From Acidobacteriota bacterium (GTDB taxonomy: Bacteria > Acidobacteriota > Terriglobia > Terriglobales > Acidobacteriaceae): 38,330 bases of DNA. Each line of letters begins with the position of its first letter. The first letter of the stretch is position 1. The translations under genes and the position numbers were made by a program. Location: positions 1 through 38,330 of the forward strand of contig JAJYSL010000019.1 in assembly GCA_021793595.1 (NCBI GenBank), written 5' to 3'. A model generated the notes under the pieces. It did no database searches. It saw nothing but the letters and a program-made list of their open reading frames with translations, and was not told the origin of the DNA. Positions 1 through 8,582 of the stretch are shown here, piece after piece.

Positions 1-420
1 ATTTTCGATCACCTGGTCGTAGCCATCCTGAATAACTCTGAAAAACAGCCGCTCTTTTCCGTGCAGGAGCGGATCGAGATGATCCAGGAAACCACGCGCG
101 AGTTCGACAACGTTTCCGTCAGCCAGTTCGATGGATTGTTGGTCGATTTTGCCCGCTTGCAACATGCGCAGGCATTGCTGCGCGGCATCCGGGCCATCAG
201 CGATTATGAGTATGAGCTGCAAATGGCGCTGATGAATCGACGTCTGGCGCCGGAGTTGGAGACGGTGTTCATGATGCCTGCGGAACAATACTCCTACCTC
301 AGTTCGCGACTGATTCGCGGAGTGTTCCGGCTGGGTGGATCGGTCGAGGGACTGGTGCCGCCGACCGTAATCGAACGCCTGCACGCGCACGCCTCCCGGG
401 ACCGAGGACAAGTAGGCTAG
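1..420 (+). CDS. coaD: Pantetheine-phosphate adenylyltransferase, 5'-truncated
   Basis: Cytosolic enzyme of coenzyme A synthesis that transfers AMP from ATP to 4'-phosphopantetheine, giving dephospho-CoA. The window opens inside the gene: frame 1 is open from base 1 and lacks the start codon and the N-terminal nucleotide-binding TxGH region. The remaining 139 residues carry the family's landmarks in order: NNSEKQPLFSVQER, then RGIRAISDYEYELQMALMNRRL, of which the core is the near-invariant DYEYELQMA block, then ETVFMMP, SSRLIRGVFRLGG and the LVPPTV ending. The C-terminus has the usual length for this roughly 160-residue protein. It is followed by an 84-base gap and a small secreted-protein gene on the same strand. 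Identification is firm; only the missing 5' end is unknown. Confidence 0.95.
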   Translation: MFDHLVVAILNNSEKQPLFSVQERIEMIQETTREFDNVSVSQFDGLLVDFARLQHAQALLRGIRAISDYEYELQMALMNRRLAPELETVFMMPAEQYSYLSSRLIRGVFRLGGSVEGLVPPTVIERLHAHASRDRGQVG

Positions 421-504
421 CGTCTCCAAATCATCGGCGAGATTCGTCACAGCCGGGCGACATTTCCGTCTGCAGCGGGTTCGACCGAACGGAGGCAATC
501 TTCG

Positions 505-864
505 ATGAAACGCTATCTTGCTCTGATCCTGTTCCTTGGTTCTTCTCTGGCATGGGCCGCGTCCAACGCAGCCGAATACACTGTGAAGATTCACGTCGTT
601 TCATCGCAGGACGACACCGCCTACTGGGGCGGGACGGCGATTCTGTATCAAACACTCCACGTCGTGATCGATGGAAAGAAATACACGCTTCGGGGCAATC
701 CCATACGTTTCGCGCATACGATCGGCGTGTTGTCTCCTGGGAATTACAACGCGAAACTCGTCACAGACAAGCGGAAAGGGACGTACGCCTACCATCGGGA
801 ATATGAACTTCTGTTTCCGGATCAGACTACGAGCAAGCTTACAGTGATTGGGGAGACGGAGTAG
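505..864 (+). CDS. Small secreted protein of unknown function
   Basis: A 119-residue protein starting with a clear Sec signal peptide: MKRY, a hydrophobic stretch LALILFLGSSLAW, and a likely cleavage after AWAASNA around residues 18-23. The mature part is about 95 residues and rich in beta-prone residues (YTVKIHVVSSQDD, LHVVIDGKKYTL, YELLFPDQTTSKLTV), suggesting a small beta-sandwich in the periplasm or outer envelope. No catalytic motif and no cysteines are visible. An ATG follows the weak purine stretch GGAGGCAATC at 491-500. It lies between coaD and the aminotransferase on the same strand but with gaps of about 75-85 bases, so operon membership is uncertain. I do not recognise a named family. 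Confidence 0.7.
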   Translation: MKRYLALILFLGSSLAWAASNAAEYTVKIHVVSSQDDTAYWGGTAILYQTLHVVIDGKKYTLRGNPIRFAHTIGVLSPGNYNAKLVTDKRKGTYAYHREYELLFPDQTTSKLTVIGETE

Positions 865-938
865 GTTTTCGAGGATATTCACTGCGTTCAGGGGTCCCAC
901 TTGGCCTGAGCGGGCAACTCTGCGAAACTAGAAGTATT

Positions 939-2135
939 ATGACCATCTCAGTTGCCCAGAAAATCTTTGCCGATCGCGTCAACCGGATTGAAGTTTCCGC
1001 GACCATGGCCGTGACTGCAGAGGCAGCCAAGCTGCGTGCCCAGGGGATTAACCTGGTGGATTTTGGAGCGGGCGAGCCGCACTTCGCCACGCCGCGTCAC
1101 ATCAAGGATGCCGCGATCGCCGCCATTGAAGGCAACTTCACACGCTATACTGCGGTCAGCGGCATTCCGGAGGTGCGTAAAGCCATCGTCGAACGTCACG
1201 CGACAGATTTTGGATCGAACTACACGCCGGACGAAGCGATTTTCACCACTGGCGGCAAGCTGGCTTTATTTGAGGCGATTAACGTGCTTGTCGACCATGG
1301 CGATGAAGTTGTACTGCCGGTGCCGTACTGGGTTTCGTTCAAAGACATCATCCAGTTTGCGGGTGGTACGCCGGTGTATCTGGAAACCAATGAGGCTGAA
1401 AATTTCCGCGTCACCGCGGCTGCCATCGAGCAGCTGATCACTCCGCGCACCAAAGCGATCATTTTGAATTCGCCGTCGAATCCGTCGGGCGCTGTCATCG
1501 CTCCCAAAGACCTGGAGCAGGTGGTCCGGCTCGCGCACGCGCGCGGTATCTATGTGCTACTGGATGAGTGCTATGCGTACCTGCAATACACCGGCGTCCC
1601 CATTTCCGGCGGCAGTTTCACGGATTGCAAAGAACACATCATCGTCCTCGGTTCGTTGTCGAAGACCTACGCCATGACCGGCTGGCGTGCTGGATTCGCG
1701 CTGGGACCCAAGCCCATCATCGCGGCGATGTCCAAGATGCAAAGCCAAAGCACTTCCTCGACCGCAACCTTTGTGCAGAAGGCCGCAGTGGCCGCGCTGA
1801 CAAGCTCGCAGCAATGCGTAGAGGAGATGCGCACGGATTACATCTCGCTGCGCGATCAGGTGCTGGCACGGCTCAGCGAAATTCCTGGCGTACGCTGCAC
1901 GGTGCCGGAGGGTGCGTTCTATGTATATCCGAACATTTCCGCATTCCTGGGCAAGGGCAAGGTCGGCAGCGCCGCCGAACTCTCCACGCGGTTGCTGCAT
2001 GAGGCAAATGTGGTGACGGTGCCCGGCGAGGCGTTCGGGACAAACGAGCACATCCGTCTCTCCTATGCCGTGTCGCATGCTGACATCGACGAAGGACTGA
2101 AGCGGATGAAGGCGTACTTCGCCAAGCTCGGCTAA
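939..2135 (+). CDS. Class I pyridoxal-phosphate aminotransferase (aspartate aminotransferase type)
   Basis: Cytosolic fold-type I aminotransferase of 398 residues, the usual length for the I-gamma aspartate/prephenate group. The N-terminus has the typical IEVSATMAVTAEAAKL and DFGAGEPHFATP segments. The PLP-lysine is Lys242 in GSLSKTYAMTGWRAG; the cofactor-ring aspartate is Asp209 in LLDECYAY; the NSPSNPSG asparagine is near residue 181; the phosphate-binding Arg lies in the MTGWRAG motif. The substrate is probably aspartate or glutamate with 2-oxoglutarate, though members of this group also use prephenate, so I give no gene symbol. The stop overlaps the next start by one base (TAATG), so the GNAT gene is probably translationally coupled. 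Confidence 0.9.
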   Translation: MTISVAQKIFADRVNRIEVSATMAVTAEAAKLRAQGINLVDFGAGEPHFATPRHIKDAAIAAIEGNFTRYTAVSGIPEVRKAIVERHATDFGSNYTPDEAIFTTGGKLALFEAINVLVDHGDEVVLPVPYWVSFKDIIQFAGGTPVYLETNEAENFRVTAAAIEQLITPRTKAIILNSPSNPSGAVIAPKDLEQVVRLAHARGIYVLLDECYAYLQYTGVPISGGSFTDCKEHIIVLGSLSKTYAMTGWRAGFALGPKPIIAAMSKMQSQSTSSTATFVQKAAVAALTSSQQCVEEMRTDYISLRDQVLARLSEIPGVRCTVPEGAFYVYPNISAFLGKGKVGSAAELSTRLLHEANVVTVPGEAFGTNEHIRLSYAVSHADIDEGLKRMKAYFAKLG

Positions 2136-2614
2136 TGAGTATGGACGGGACACTGCGCGAGGCCGGTCCAGCCGACGCGGTCCACATCGCTGCACTCGTG
2201 AATCGAGCCTTTTTGGCGGAAAGCTGGTTCAAATCCACGGCCCGCACGAATGCCGCACAGGTGCAGGAACTGCTGGGCAAAGGAGTGTTTTTGCTGCTTG
2301 AAGAGGAGGCGCGATTGCTGGCCTGCGTGTACCTTGAACCGCGCGGCGATCGCGTCTATCTCGGCATGCTTTCGGTCGAGCAGGATGTGCAGGGCCGCGG
2401 AATCGGCCGCCACATGATGCAGCAAGCGGAGGATTTTGCTCGCCGACAGGCTCTCGTCGGCATCGATCTGCGCATCGTACATCTGCGCCAAGAATTGCCG
2501 CCGTATTACCGCAAGCTTGGATATGTGGAGGTGGGTACAGAGCCGGCGCCAGATTTTCCCGGCGTCAAGATTCCGATCCACTTTGTCCTGATGAGTAAAT
2601 CGCTTCAAGCCTGA
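2135..2614 (+). CDS. GNAT family N-acetyltransferase
   Basis: A 159-residue single-domain acetyltransferase. Acetyl-CoA binding motif A is visible around residues 80-100 (LGMLSVEQDVQGRGIGRHMM), with the Q/R-x-x-G-x-G/A pyrophosphate loop read as Q-GRGIG. After it come the expected helix and a C-terminal PPYYRKLGYVEVG segment, the motif B tyrosine region of the fold. The N-terminal REAGPADAVHIAALVNRAF is also typical of GNAT enzymes. The substrate cannot be read from the sequence. The gene starts on the last base of the aminotransferase stop codon and is followed 19 bases later by manA, so it sits in a + strand operon-like run. It could acetylate an amino acid or a sugar-phosphate product, but that is a guess. 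Confidence 0.85.
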   Translation: MSMDGTLREAGPADAVHIAALVNRAFLAESWFKSTARTNAAQVQELLGKGVFLLLEEEARLLACVYLEPRGDRVYLGMLSVEQDVQGRGIGRHMMQQAEDFARRQALVGIDLRIVHLRQELPPYYRKLGYVEVGTEPAPDFPGVKIPIHFVLMSKSLQA

Positions 2615-2633
2615 CCGTTGCCCGCCAATCGAT

Positions 2634-3617
2634 ATGACGACTCTCACTCCTTTTCGTCTGCGTCCCTGGTTCCGCCCCATGGTTTGGGGTGTGCGAGACC
2701 TTGCTCCCTGGTACGACTACAAGATTTCCGACCAGCCTATCGGAGAGGTTTGGTTGAGCGGTAATGATTGTGTGGTCGATTCTGGCCCGTTGACTGGAAA
2801 GACGTTGGATGCGGTGTTCCACGAGTGCCGGGAAGATCTGCTGGGAGAAAGTGGCGCCCACCAGGAGCGGTTTCCGCTGCTGATGAAGGTACTGTTCCCG
2901 CGCGAGAAGTTGAGTGTGCAAGTTCATCCCGGGGATGAAATGGCCCGGCAACACGGGGAGCCGCACGGAAAAACAGAATGCTGGTACGTGCTGCAAGCCG
3001 ATCCTGGGGCTGCGGTCGCGCTGGGTTTGCGGCCCGGAACCAGCTTGCCCGACGTGCAAGCCGCCATCGAAAACAAGACGCTTGAAAACCTGCTGCAATC
3101 GGTTCCGGTCAAGAATAACGAAATGATTTTCGTCGATGCGGGAACCGTCCATGCAATTTTTCCCGGCGTCGTGATGTTGGAGACGCAGCAAAATTCCGAC
3201 ATGACCTATCGGCTCTATGATTACGGACGCCCGCGCGAACTGCATTTGAAAGATGGGCTGCAAGCCATTCGTCTGCAGACCGACGCAGGCGCGGTCAGTC
3301 CAACAATTGAACCGGTGAGCGGCTCGCAATCGATCATGGGAGGCCGCGAGGTTCTGGTGCGGTCGAAATATTTTCGCGTCGATCGCACTCGTCTTGCGGA
3401 AGCGAACATGATGGAGAATTTTTCCTTGCCTGCGGGGAAGAAGTCGAACGCAGTTCAGCTGGTGTTTATTGGCGCTGGCGTGGGACACCTGCAGTCCAAC
3501 GGACAAGCTCCCATTCCGCTGCGGCGTGGGGAATTGGCGGTGGTGCCGGCGTGCGCCCCTGACTGGAGTTTCACGCCCACAGCCCCAGCGGAGATTCTAC
3601 GAGCGATTCCGGAGTAA
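2634..3617 (+). CDS. manA: Mannose-6-phosphate isomerase, class I
   Basis: Zinc-dependent cytosolic enzyme interconverting fructose-6-phosphate and mannose-6-phosphate, the entry to GDP-mannose synthesis. The 327-residue protein matches the shorter bacterial class I isomerases. Metal ligands are visible as Gln96 and His98 in SVQVHPGD, Glu115 in GKTECWYVL, and the histidine of FVDAGTVHAI near residue 174. The PLLMKVLFPR lysine segment (about 82-90) and the LETQQNSDMTYRLYDYGR block are also family signatures. Position supports the role: a guanylyltransferase and a phosphohexomutase follow on the same strand, giving the three successive steps from fructose-6-phosphate to GDP-mannose. Confidence 0.93.
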   Translation: MTTLTPFRLRPWFRPMVWGVRDLAPWYDYKISDQPIGEVWLSGNDCVVDSGPLTGKTLDAVFHECREDLLGESGAHQERFPLLMKVLFPREKLSVQVHPGDEMARQHGEPHGKTECWYVLQADPGAAVALGLRPGTSLPDVQAAIENKTLENLLQSVPVKNNEMIFVDAGTVHAIFPGVVMLETQQNSDMTYRLYDYGRPRELHLKDGLQAIRLQTDAGAVSPTIEPVSGSQSIMGGREVLVRSKYFRVDRTRLAEANMMENFSLPAGKKSNAVQLVFIGAGVGHLQSNGQAPIPLRRGELAVVPACAPDWSFTPTAPAEILRAIPE

Positions 3618-3722
3618 TTTCGACCATGGCGTGGCAACTCGAGACGTGTTCGATCCATCTAGTCTGAAATTGTCATTCCTTGGGCATTTGTTTCGCCGTT
3701 GCAACAGCCGCTTTCGGTTACG

Positions 3723-4850
3723 ATGAAACCTACCTTGAACCCAACCCTCGAGTTTCGCCCATTTATTCTTGCCGGTGGCAGCGGCACGCGTTTTTGGCCG
3801 CGCAGCCGCAGAACGCATCCCAAACAGATGCTCTCTTTGAATGGCGAGCGCAGCATGCTGCAGCAAACGGTCAGCCGACTGCTGCCGCTGGCCGACAGCC
3901 GACACATCTGGATCCTGACAAATGAATGGTTGATGCCGGCGGTGGAGACGCAACTGCCCGATGTTCCCAAGGCGCAGATTCTGGCGGAGCCTGTGGCCAG
4001 GAACACGGCCCCGGCCGCAGGATTAGCGGCGTTTCTTCTGGAGCGCCAGGCGCCCAACGCTGTGCTGGGACTGTTTCCCGCGGATCATACGATTCGAGAT
4101 GGCGAGGCCTTTCTGCAAGTGCTGCTGGCGGGCAGTGAATTAGCAGCGGCGGGCGAAAACATCATCGTGCTGGGAGTGAAGCCAAGCCGACCGGAAACGG
4201 GTTACGGCTACATTGAGACCGGTGAAACGCTGAATGAGACGGCGTCCCGGGTTCGACGGTTTACGGAGAAGCCGAACCTGGAGCGCGCCAATGAATTTGT
4301 GGCCTCCGGAAATTATTTCTGGAACAGCGGCATGTTTCTGGCGACGGCCCGCACCCTGGCCAACGCAGTTCGCGAGCATCTGCCGGAGACCGCTCCTTAC
4401 CTGGAAGAAATTGCGCAGGCGTTTGGCACCGCGGAATTTGCATCGAAGTTTGCAGCACTCTATCCGCAATGCGAAAACATCAGCATCGATTACGCCATCA
4501 TCGAACCGCGCTCCGCAAAAGGCGAGCACCATTCGAACCTCTATTGCCTGCGGGCGGATTTTGGATGGAACGATCTGGGATCGTGGGCGGCGTTGTACGA
4601 CCACAAAATGTTGCAGGGCGAAAATGTCCGGCATGGCGACAACGTGATGGATACGACGGCAGAAAGCGTGTTGGAAGCCAGTGGCAACTACGTCTACGCG
4701 CCGGAGAAACACGTGGCGCTGGTTGGCGTCGACAACCTTGTGGTGGTGGATGCCGGCGATGTTTTGTTGATCACCACGCGCGAGGGATGTCAGGATGTTG
4801 GCAAGCTGGTGAAGCAACTGCAGCAGGAAAAACAGGACAAACTGATCTGA
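3723..4850 (+). CDS. manC: Mannose-1-phosphate guanylyltransferase
   Basis: Transfers GMP from GTP to mannose-1-phosphate, forming GDP-mannose. The nucleotidyltransferase signature LAGGSGTRFWPRSRRTHPKQ sits at residues 16-35. Further family marks are the FPADHTI loop, the GYGYIETGE and RRFTEKP segments, NSGMFLA and FGWNDLGSW. The 375-residue length fits the single-domain form; the cupin isomerase domain found in fused ManC/AlgA proteins is missing, and manA supplies that step just upstream. The frame stays open upstream to a TTG at 3699, which would add eight residues; I prefer the ATG at 3723 because the conserved domain begins soon after it, but neither has a good ribosome binding site. Twelve bases separate the stop from the phosphohexomutase gene. 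Confidence 0.92.
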   Translation: MKPTLNPTLEFRPFILAGGSGTRFWPRSRRTHPKQMLSLNGERSMLQQTVSRLLPLADSRHIWILTNEWLMPAVETQLPDVPKAQILAEPVARNTAPAAGLAAFLLERQAPNAVLGLFPADHTIRDGEAFLQVLLAGSELAAAGENIIVLGVKPSRPETGYGYIETGETLNETASRVRRFTEKPNLERANEFVASGNYFWNSGMFLATARTLANAVREHLPETAPYLEEIAQAFGTAEFASKFAALYPQCENISIDYAIIEPRSAKGEHHSNLYCLRADFGWNDLGSWAALYDHKMLQGENVRHGDNVMDTTAESVLEASGNYVYAPEKHVALVGVDNLVVVDAGDVLLITTREGCQDVGKLVKQLQQEKQDKLI

Positions 4851-4862
4851 TCGGCCCTTCGA

Positions 4863-6329
4863 ATGGAAACTGTGACGGCCACTGACAACTCCCAACCAAG
4901 CGCTGTAAAGTTCGGCACCGATGGCTGGCGCGGCATCATTGCAGAAGACTTTACTTTCGCCAATCTCCGCGTGGCTGCAAGCGCGATCGCGAACTACATT
5001 CTCGCGCAGGAAGATCCGGCGCGCGGCATCTGCATCGGCTACGACACGCGGTTTGGTTCGCCTCGCTTCGCGCAGGCAGCCGCAGAGGTAGTCGCGTCCG
5101 CAGGAATTCCAGTGCGTTTAGCCAGCGGCATCACCCCCACCCCCGCATTATCGCTGGCCGTCCGTGACAGCGGTTCGGCCGGCGGCATCATGATCACCTC
5201 CAGCCACAATCCCTTCCAATGGAACGGCGTCAAGTTCAAGGCTGGCTACGGTGGCTCGGGCAAGCCTTCCATGATCGCTGCCATCGAGTCCTATCTGGGC
5301 AAGCCGCTGGCACACGCTTCGGTGCCCGGGAAGATCGAGCGTGTCGATTTTCTTCCCGCCTACATTGAAAAGATTGCGAGCTTTGTCGACTTGCCAAAAA
5401 TTGCGGCCAGCGGGTTCAAACTCGCCATCGATCCCATGTATGGAGCGGGCGGCGGAATTCTGGCGGGAATTTTCAGTCGCGTCCAGGTTCCCTGTGTTGA
5501 GATTCATCGCGAACCCAATCCGCTGTTTCCTGGCATCAATCCGGAGCCGATTTTGCCGCATCTTCGAGAGCTGCAGCAAGCGGTGGTCGAACAACATTGC
5601 CAGGCCGGATTCGCCACCGATGGCGATGCCGACCGCATTGGCGCGGTGGACGAGAGTGGAAACGTGGTCGATGCGCACAAAATTTTCTCGATCCTGCTGC
5701 GTTGGCTGATTGAACGTAAACAGTGGCCCGGAGAAGTGGTGCGGACGTTCAACACCACCCGCATGGTGGACCGCATTTGTGCCCGCCACGGCCGCAAGTT
5801 GCACCAAACCGGGATCGGCTTCAAATATATCTGTGACCTAATGCTGGCTCGGGAAATCTTAATGGGTGGCGAGGAATCGGGCGGTATTGGAATCGCGCGG
5901 CATCTGCCGGAGCGCGACGGTTTGCTGAACGCACTGCTGCTGGCCAATGTGATGGCCGACGAAAACAAATCCCTCGGCGAGCTGGTGGCGGATTTACAGC
6001 AGGAATACGGCGAACATCATTACGACCGGATCGACATGCATATCAGCGACGACATAAAAAATAACGCGATCGCCCGAGCACGCGCCGGAGTAAAATTCTT
6101 TGCCGGAATGGAAGTAGAGCGAGTGGAAACTTTGGATGGAATGAAATTCTTTTTGCGTAATCCCGAAGCGGAAGCGAAACCAAGGGCGGCCGAAAGCTGG
6201 CTGTTGCTGCGAGCCTCTGGCACGGAACCCTTGCTGCGCATCTATGCGGAATCCTGTTCGCCGCAAGCCGTGCAACGCCTGTTGCAGGCCGGTCGTGAGT
6301 TCACGCTGCAATCGGGCGGGGCCCAATGA
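4863..6329 (+). CDS. Phosphoglucomutase/phosphomannomutase family protein
   Basis: Alpha-D-phosphohexomutase moving the phosphate between C6 and C1 of a hexose. All four functional loops are present: phosphoserine loop TSSHNP with Ser114 as the phospho-carrier, metal loop DGDADR at about 252-257, sugar loop GGEESGG at about 336-342, and phosphate loop RASGTEP near the C-terminus. Length is 488 residues. Placed between the mannose-1-phosphate guanylyltransferase gene and a coupled HAD phosphatase gene, it most likely supplies mannose-1-phosphate. However, GEESGG-type enzymes also act on glucose phosphate, so the manB name is withheld. Its stop overlaps the next start as ATGA. Confidence 0.9.
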   Translation: METVTATDNSQPSAVKFGTDGWRGIIAEDFTFANLRVAASAIANYILAQEDPARGICIGYDTRFGSPRFAQAAAEVVASAGIPVRLASGITPTPALSLAVRDSGSAGGIMITSSHNPFQWNGVKFKAGYGGSGKPSMIAAIESYLGKPLAHASVPGKIERVDFLPAYIEKIASFVDLPKIAASGFKLAIDPMYGAGGGILAGIFSRVQVPCVEIHREPNPLFPGINPEPILPHLRELQQAVVEQHCQAGFATDGDADRIGAVDESGNVVDAHKIFSILLRWLIERKQWPGEVVRTFNTTRMVDRICARHGRKLHQTGIGFKYICDLMLAREILMGGEESGGIGIARHLPERDGLLNALLLANVMADENKSLGELVADLQQEYGEHHYDRIDMHISDDIKNNAIARARAGVKFFAGMEVERVETLDGMKFFLRNPEAEAKPRAAESWLLLRASGTEPLLRIYAESCSPQAVQRLLQAGREFTLQSGGAQ

Positions 6330-6988
6330 AGGTTGACTTGCTGGTCCGGGGCCTGCTTTTTGACATGGATGGAGTGCTAATGAGCTCGATTGGCTCCGTC
6401 GAACGCAGCTGGCAGCGGTATGCCGTCACGCGCGGTCTCGATCCGGAACACGCCATCCACCTGGCGCATGGTCGGCGGGCGATCGAGACAGTTCGGGCGC
6501 TGCGGCCGGACTTGGATGATGCCACTGAACTTCGCTACATTGAAGACCTTGAAGTGGAAGATAACGAAGGGCTGGTGGTGTTGCCGGGTGTAAAAGAACT
6601 GCTGGCCTCGCTGCCCGAAGGTTCCTGGGCAGTGGTAACCTCCGCCACGGAACGTCTGGCGCGGAGTCGCATGGCCCACGCCGGCATTCTGATCCCAAAG
6701 TACTTTGTCACGGCAGAAACGGTAAGGCAAGGCAAGCCCCATCCGGAACCTTATTGCCACGGGGCCGCGTTACTTGGGGCCGCGCCCGCAGAATGCCTGG
6801 TGGTCGAAGATGCTCCTGCCGGAGTTGGCTCCGGGAAGGCCGCTGGATGCCCGGTGCTGGCCGTCTTGACGACCTATCCCTCTGAAACCTTGATGGATGC
6901 CAACTGGAGAGTTCCGACCCTGGCTGGAATTAGCGCAACTCTCGATCCATCCGGTTGCATCCACCTGCGATTCGATTCTGCGGACTGA
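6326..6988 (+). CDS. HAD superfamily phosphatase (subfamily IA), sugar-phosphate type
   Basis: A 220-residue haloacid-dehalogenase phosphatase. Motif I is LLFDMDGVL with nucleophile Asp13 and Asp15. A helical cap follows (about residues 20-85). Motif II is VVTSATERL, the motif III lysine is in RQGKPHPEPY, and motif IV is VVEDAPAGV. The cap type and the KPHPEPY sequence resemble phosphatases acting on small phosphosugars or polyols (glycerol-3-phosphate, 2-deoxyglucose-6-phosphate, mannitol-1-phosphate classes); the exact substrate is unknown. It overlaps the phosphohexomutase gene by four bases (ATGA), so the two are very likely co-translated, suggesting a substrate among hexose phosphates of the mannose pathway. 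Confidence 0.87.
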   Translation: MKVDLLVRGLLFDMDGVLMSSIGSVERSWQRYAVTRGLDPEHAIHLAHGRRAIETVRALRPDLDDATELRYIEDLEVEDNEGLVVLPGVKELLASLPEGSWAVVTSATERLARSRMAHAGILIPKYFVTAETVRQGKPHPEPYCHGAALLGAAPAECLVVEDAPAGVGSGKAAGCPVLAVLTTYPSETLMDANWRVPTLAGISATLDPSGCIHLRFDSAD

Positions 6989-7321
6989 AGGCTTTCTGGG
7001 GCTGCACGGCTGGAACTCCCGGCGGTCGAAATCTTCGCTGCAAGCGAATATTCACAATATTTTTTTCGATTCCGAACCCCTCCGTGGGGGTATGATCAAG
7101 TTGTAAGCGGCATTTCGACCTGAAAAGGCCGCGCGACGGATTTCATTCGGGAATTCCTGCGGTTCGATCCGCGGATCGAATACGTCTTCCCCACCAAGCA
7201 GGAGAGAAGACAGAACGATTCTCTCACTTTCTCTAAATTGAGTTTTTTACCAACCGTTTTCTGCCCAGGTGGGGTTCTTACCAAAGTAAGTAACCGAGAG
7301 TAAGTAACCGAGGCGAGCACC
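6989..7321. other. Intergenic region with a weak terminator-like hairpin and a 14-bp tandem repeat
   Basis: This 333-base gap has no convincing gene. A TTCGC-TGCAA-GCGAA stem (7034-7048) adjoins an AT-rich AATATT-CAC-AATATT structure (7047-7061) running into six Ts (7061-7066), a weak candidate terminator for the upstream operon. A small hairpin ACCCC/GGGGT lies at 7076-7091. A perfect tandem duplication of 14 bases (7285-7298 and 7299-7312) lies directly before the next gene. The promoter of the zinc-ribbon gene should be in this stretch but I cannot place it. Confidence 0.4.
7285..7312 (+). repeat. Perfect 14-bp tandem duplication before the zinc-ribbon gene
   Basis: Two exact head-to-tail copies of AGTAAGTAACCGAG occupy 7285-7298 and 7299-7312. 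The end of the second copy merges into GAGG (7310-7313), eight bases from the ATG at 7322, so the duplicated unit appears to supply the ribosome binding site. It could be a tandem operator or simple slippage. Confidence 0.8.
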
Positions 7322-7678
7322 ATGAACATGACATGCGCAAATAAGAATTGCGGCGCAGAGTTGAAATATCTGCGCGGCGGTCGTCTATTTCTGATGGAGC
7401 GTAAGCCCTCGGCCCAGACGATGTCCCCAGAGGCAGTCGCTTGTGCCAACGACTCCAAGACCGGTTTGTTCCCCATCCCTGCAATGTCGGCTTCTGCAGA
7501 GAGTAGCTCCCCCGTGGTGATACGACGTTACTTCTGGTTGTGCGAACGCTGCGCGCAAGTCTACTCGATCCGTCATTGGACTGAAAACGGGATCGAACTG
7601 GTTCCGCGTTCCAAGTCTGTGCAGATTGCGAGGTCCGTGTTGCCGCACGAGTGGACCCTGCCCGGTCTTGTCGGCTAA
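7322..7678 (+). CDS. Small zinc-ribbon-like protein of unknown function
   Basis: A 118-residue cytosolic protein with two cysteine pairs: MTCANKNCGAEL at residues 4-13 (C-x4-C) and WLCERCAQVYS at about residues 74-79 (C-x2-C). Together these make a plausible four-cysteine zinc ribbon. Around them lie a short YLRGGRLFLMER strand segment and a low-complexity linker. The ATG is preceded by GAGG with an eight-base spacer. No catalytic motif or DNA-binding helix is evident; the family may be lineage-specific. It converges with the glycosyltransferase gene (33-base gap) and shares no operon with its neighbours. I assign no function. Confidence 0.65.
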   Translation: MNMTCANKNCGAELKYLRGGRLFLMERKPSAQTMSPEAVACANDSKTGLFPIPAMSASAESSSPVVIRRYFWLCERCAQVYSIRHWTENGIELVPRSKSVQIARSVLPHEWTLPGLVG

Positions 7679-7711
7679 CGCAATGCAACCTTGCCCTCCC
7701 CCAGTACCACA

Positions 7712-8533
7712 TTAGTTTTCAGGATTTTTCCAGGCCTCTGCGCGTGGCTCAGAACCATCGGCGGCGCGCATTTGTTTGCCTGCATTCCACGCTTTGACAT
7801 ATTTCCAGTGGATGTAGACAGAGTGATTGAAGTGCAGTACGAATCCCTCCAGGCCGTCGAGAAATCCCAGGCGAACGATGTAGTTCTTTATAAACGTCGC
7901 GATCGGGTTCAGGACTACATTCCAGACGAATGCGCCGAACGAGGAACTTGTTTTTCCCTTTGCGAACAGCTCGCGTGTGCTGTGCGAACTGTAGCGGTTC
8001 ATATGCTCCAGGTAGAGCTCGAGTTTCGGGTAGGCATAGTGCAGCAGATCGTTTTTTAGGGTTCCCTTGGGGCCGGCATATTCTGGAGTGCCATGCGGTT
8101 CCGCGCCCGCCATGCGGGCCGTGCCTCGTTTGAACAAACGCAATTTGTGGTCGGGGTAAAAGCCGCCGTGACGAATCCATCGACCCAGAAAAAGATTCAG
8201 GCGTGGCTGCCAATATGCGTCGTAGCGTGGATCTTCCAGCACCTTCCGAATTTCATTCGCCAGCTCCGGCGTTACCACTTCATCCGCGTCCAACAGATAA
8301 ATCCAATCGCTGGTGCAGGCGTCGATGGCCAGGGTTTTTTGCGGATTGAACCCCTGAAAATCTCTGTTGAAGGAATGCTTCGCGCCGTAGCTGCGAGCGA
8401 TCTCCGGCGTGCGATCCGTGGATCCGGAATCGACGATCACAATCTCATCCACCCAGCGGACGCTCTCCAGCGTTCGGGGCAAGTTCGCCTCTTCATTGCG
8501 GGCGATCATGGCGACAGAAAGTGTGGGGCGCAT
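7712..8533 (-). CDS. Family 2 glycosyltransferase (lipopolysaccharide core type)
   Basis: A GT-A fold glycosyltransferase of 273 residues. The N-terminal block LSVAMIARNEEANLPRTLESV, then VDEIVIVDSGSTDRTPEIA, is the family 2 nucleotide-sugar binding core. LLDADEVV (about residue 90) provides the DxD-like metal site. The overall pattern (FNPQKTLAI, LFLGRWIRHGGFYPDHKLRLFKR) resembles WaaE/KdtX-like enzymes that add a sugar to an LPS core or surface glycan. The acceptor is unknown. The frame is open far upstream, but homology begins at the ATG at 8531-8533, so the long extension across the preceding gene is not used. It follows the dehydratase gene on the same strand by 49 bases, so the two likely form an operon for one surface sugar. 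Confidence 0.85.
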   Translation of the reverse strand: MRPTLSVAMIARNEEANLPRTLESVRWVDEIVIVDSGSTDRTPEIARSYGAKHSFNRDFQGFNPQKTLAIDACTSDWIYLLDADEVVTPELANEIRKVLEDPRYDAYWQPRLNLFLGRWIRHGGFYPDHKLRLFKRGTARMAGAEPHGTPEYAGPKGTLKNDLLHYAYPKLELYLEHMNRYSSHSTRELFAKGKTSSSFGAFVWNVVLNPIATFIKNYIVRLGFLDGLEGFVLHFNHSVYIHWKYVKAWNAGKQMRAADGSEPRAEAWKNPEN

Positions 8534-8582
8534 AGGGATGAGTGTATTGCATTCCGGAATGCAACAGGGTTCGCGGTCGCTG

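Noticed and set aside
1557..2195. 212-codon - strand frame opposite the aminotransferase
   Set aside because: Antisense shadow; the + strand frame has every PLP-enzyme motif.
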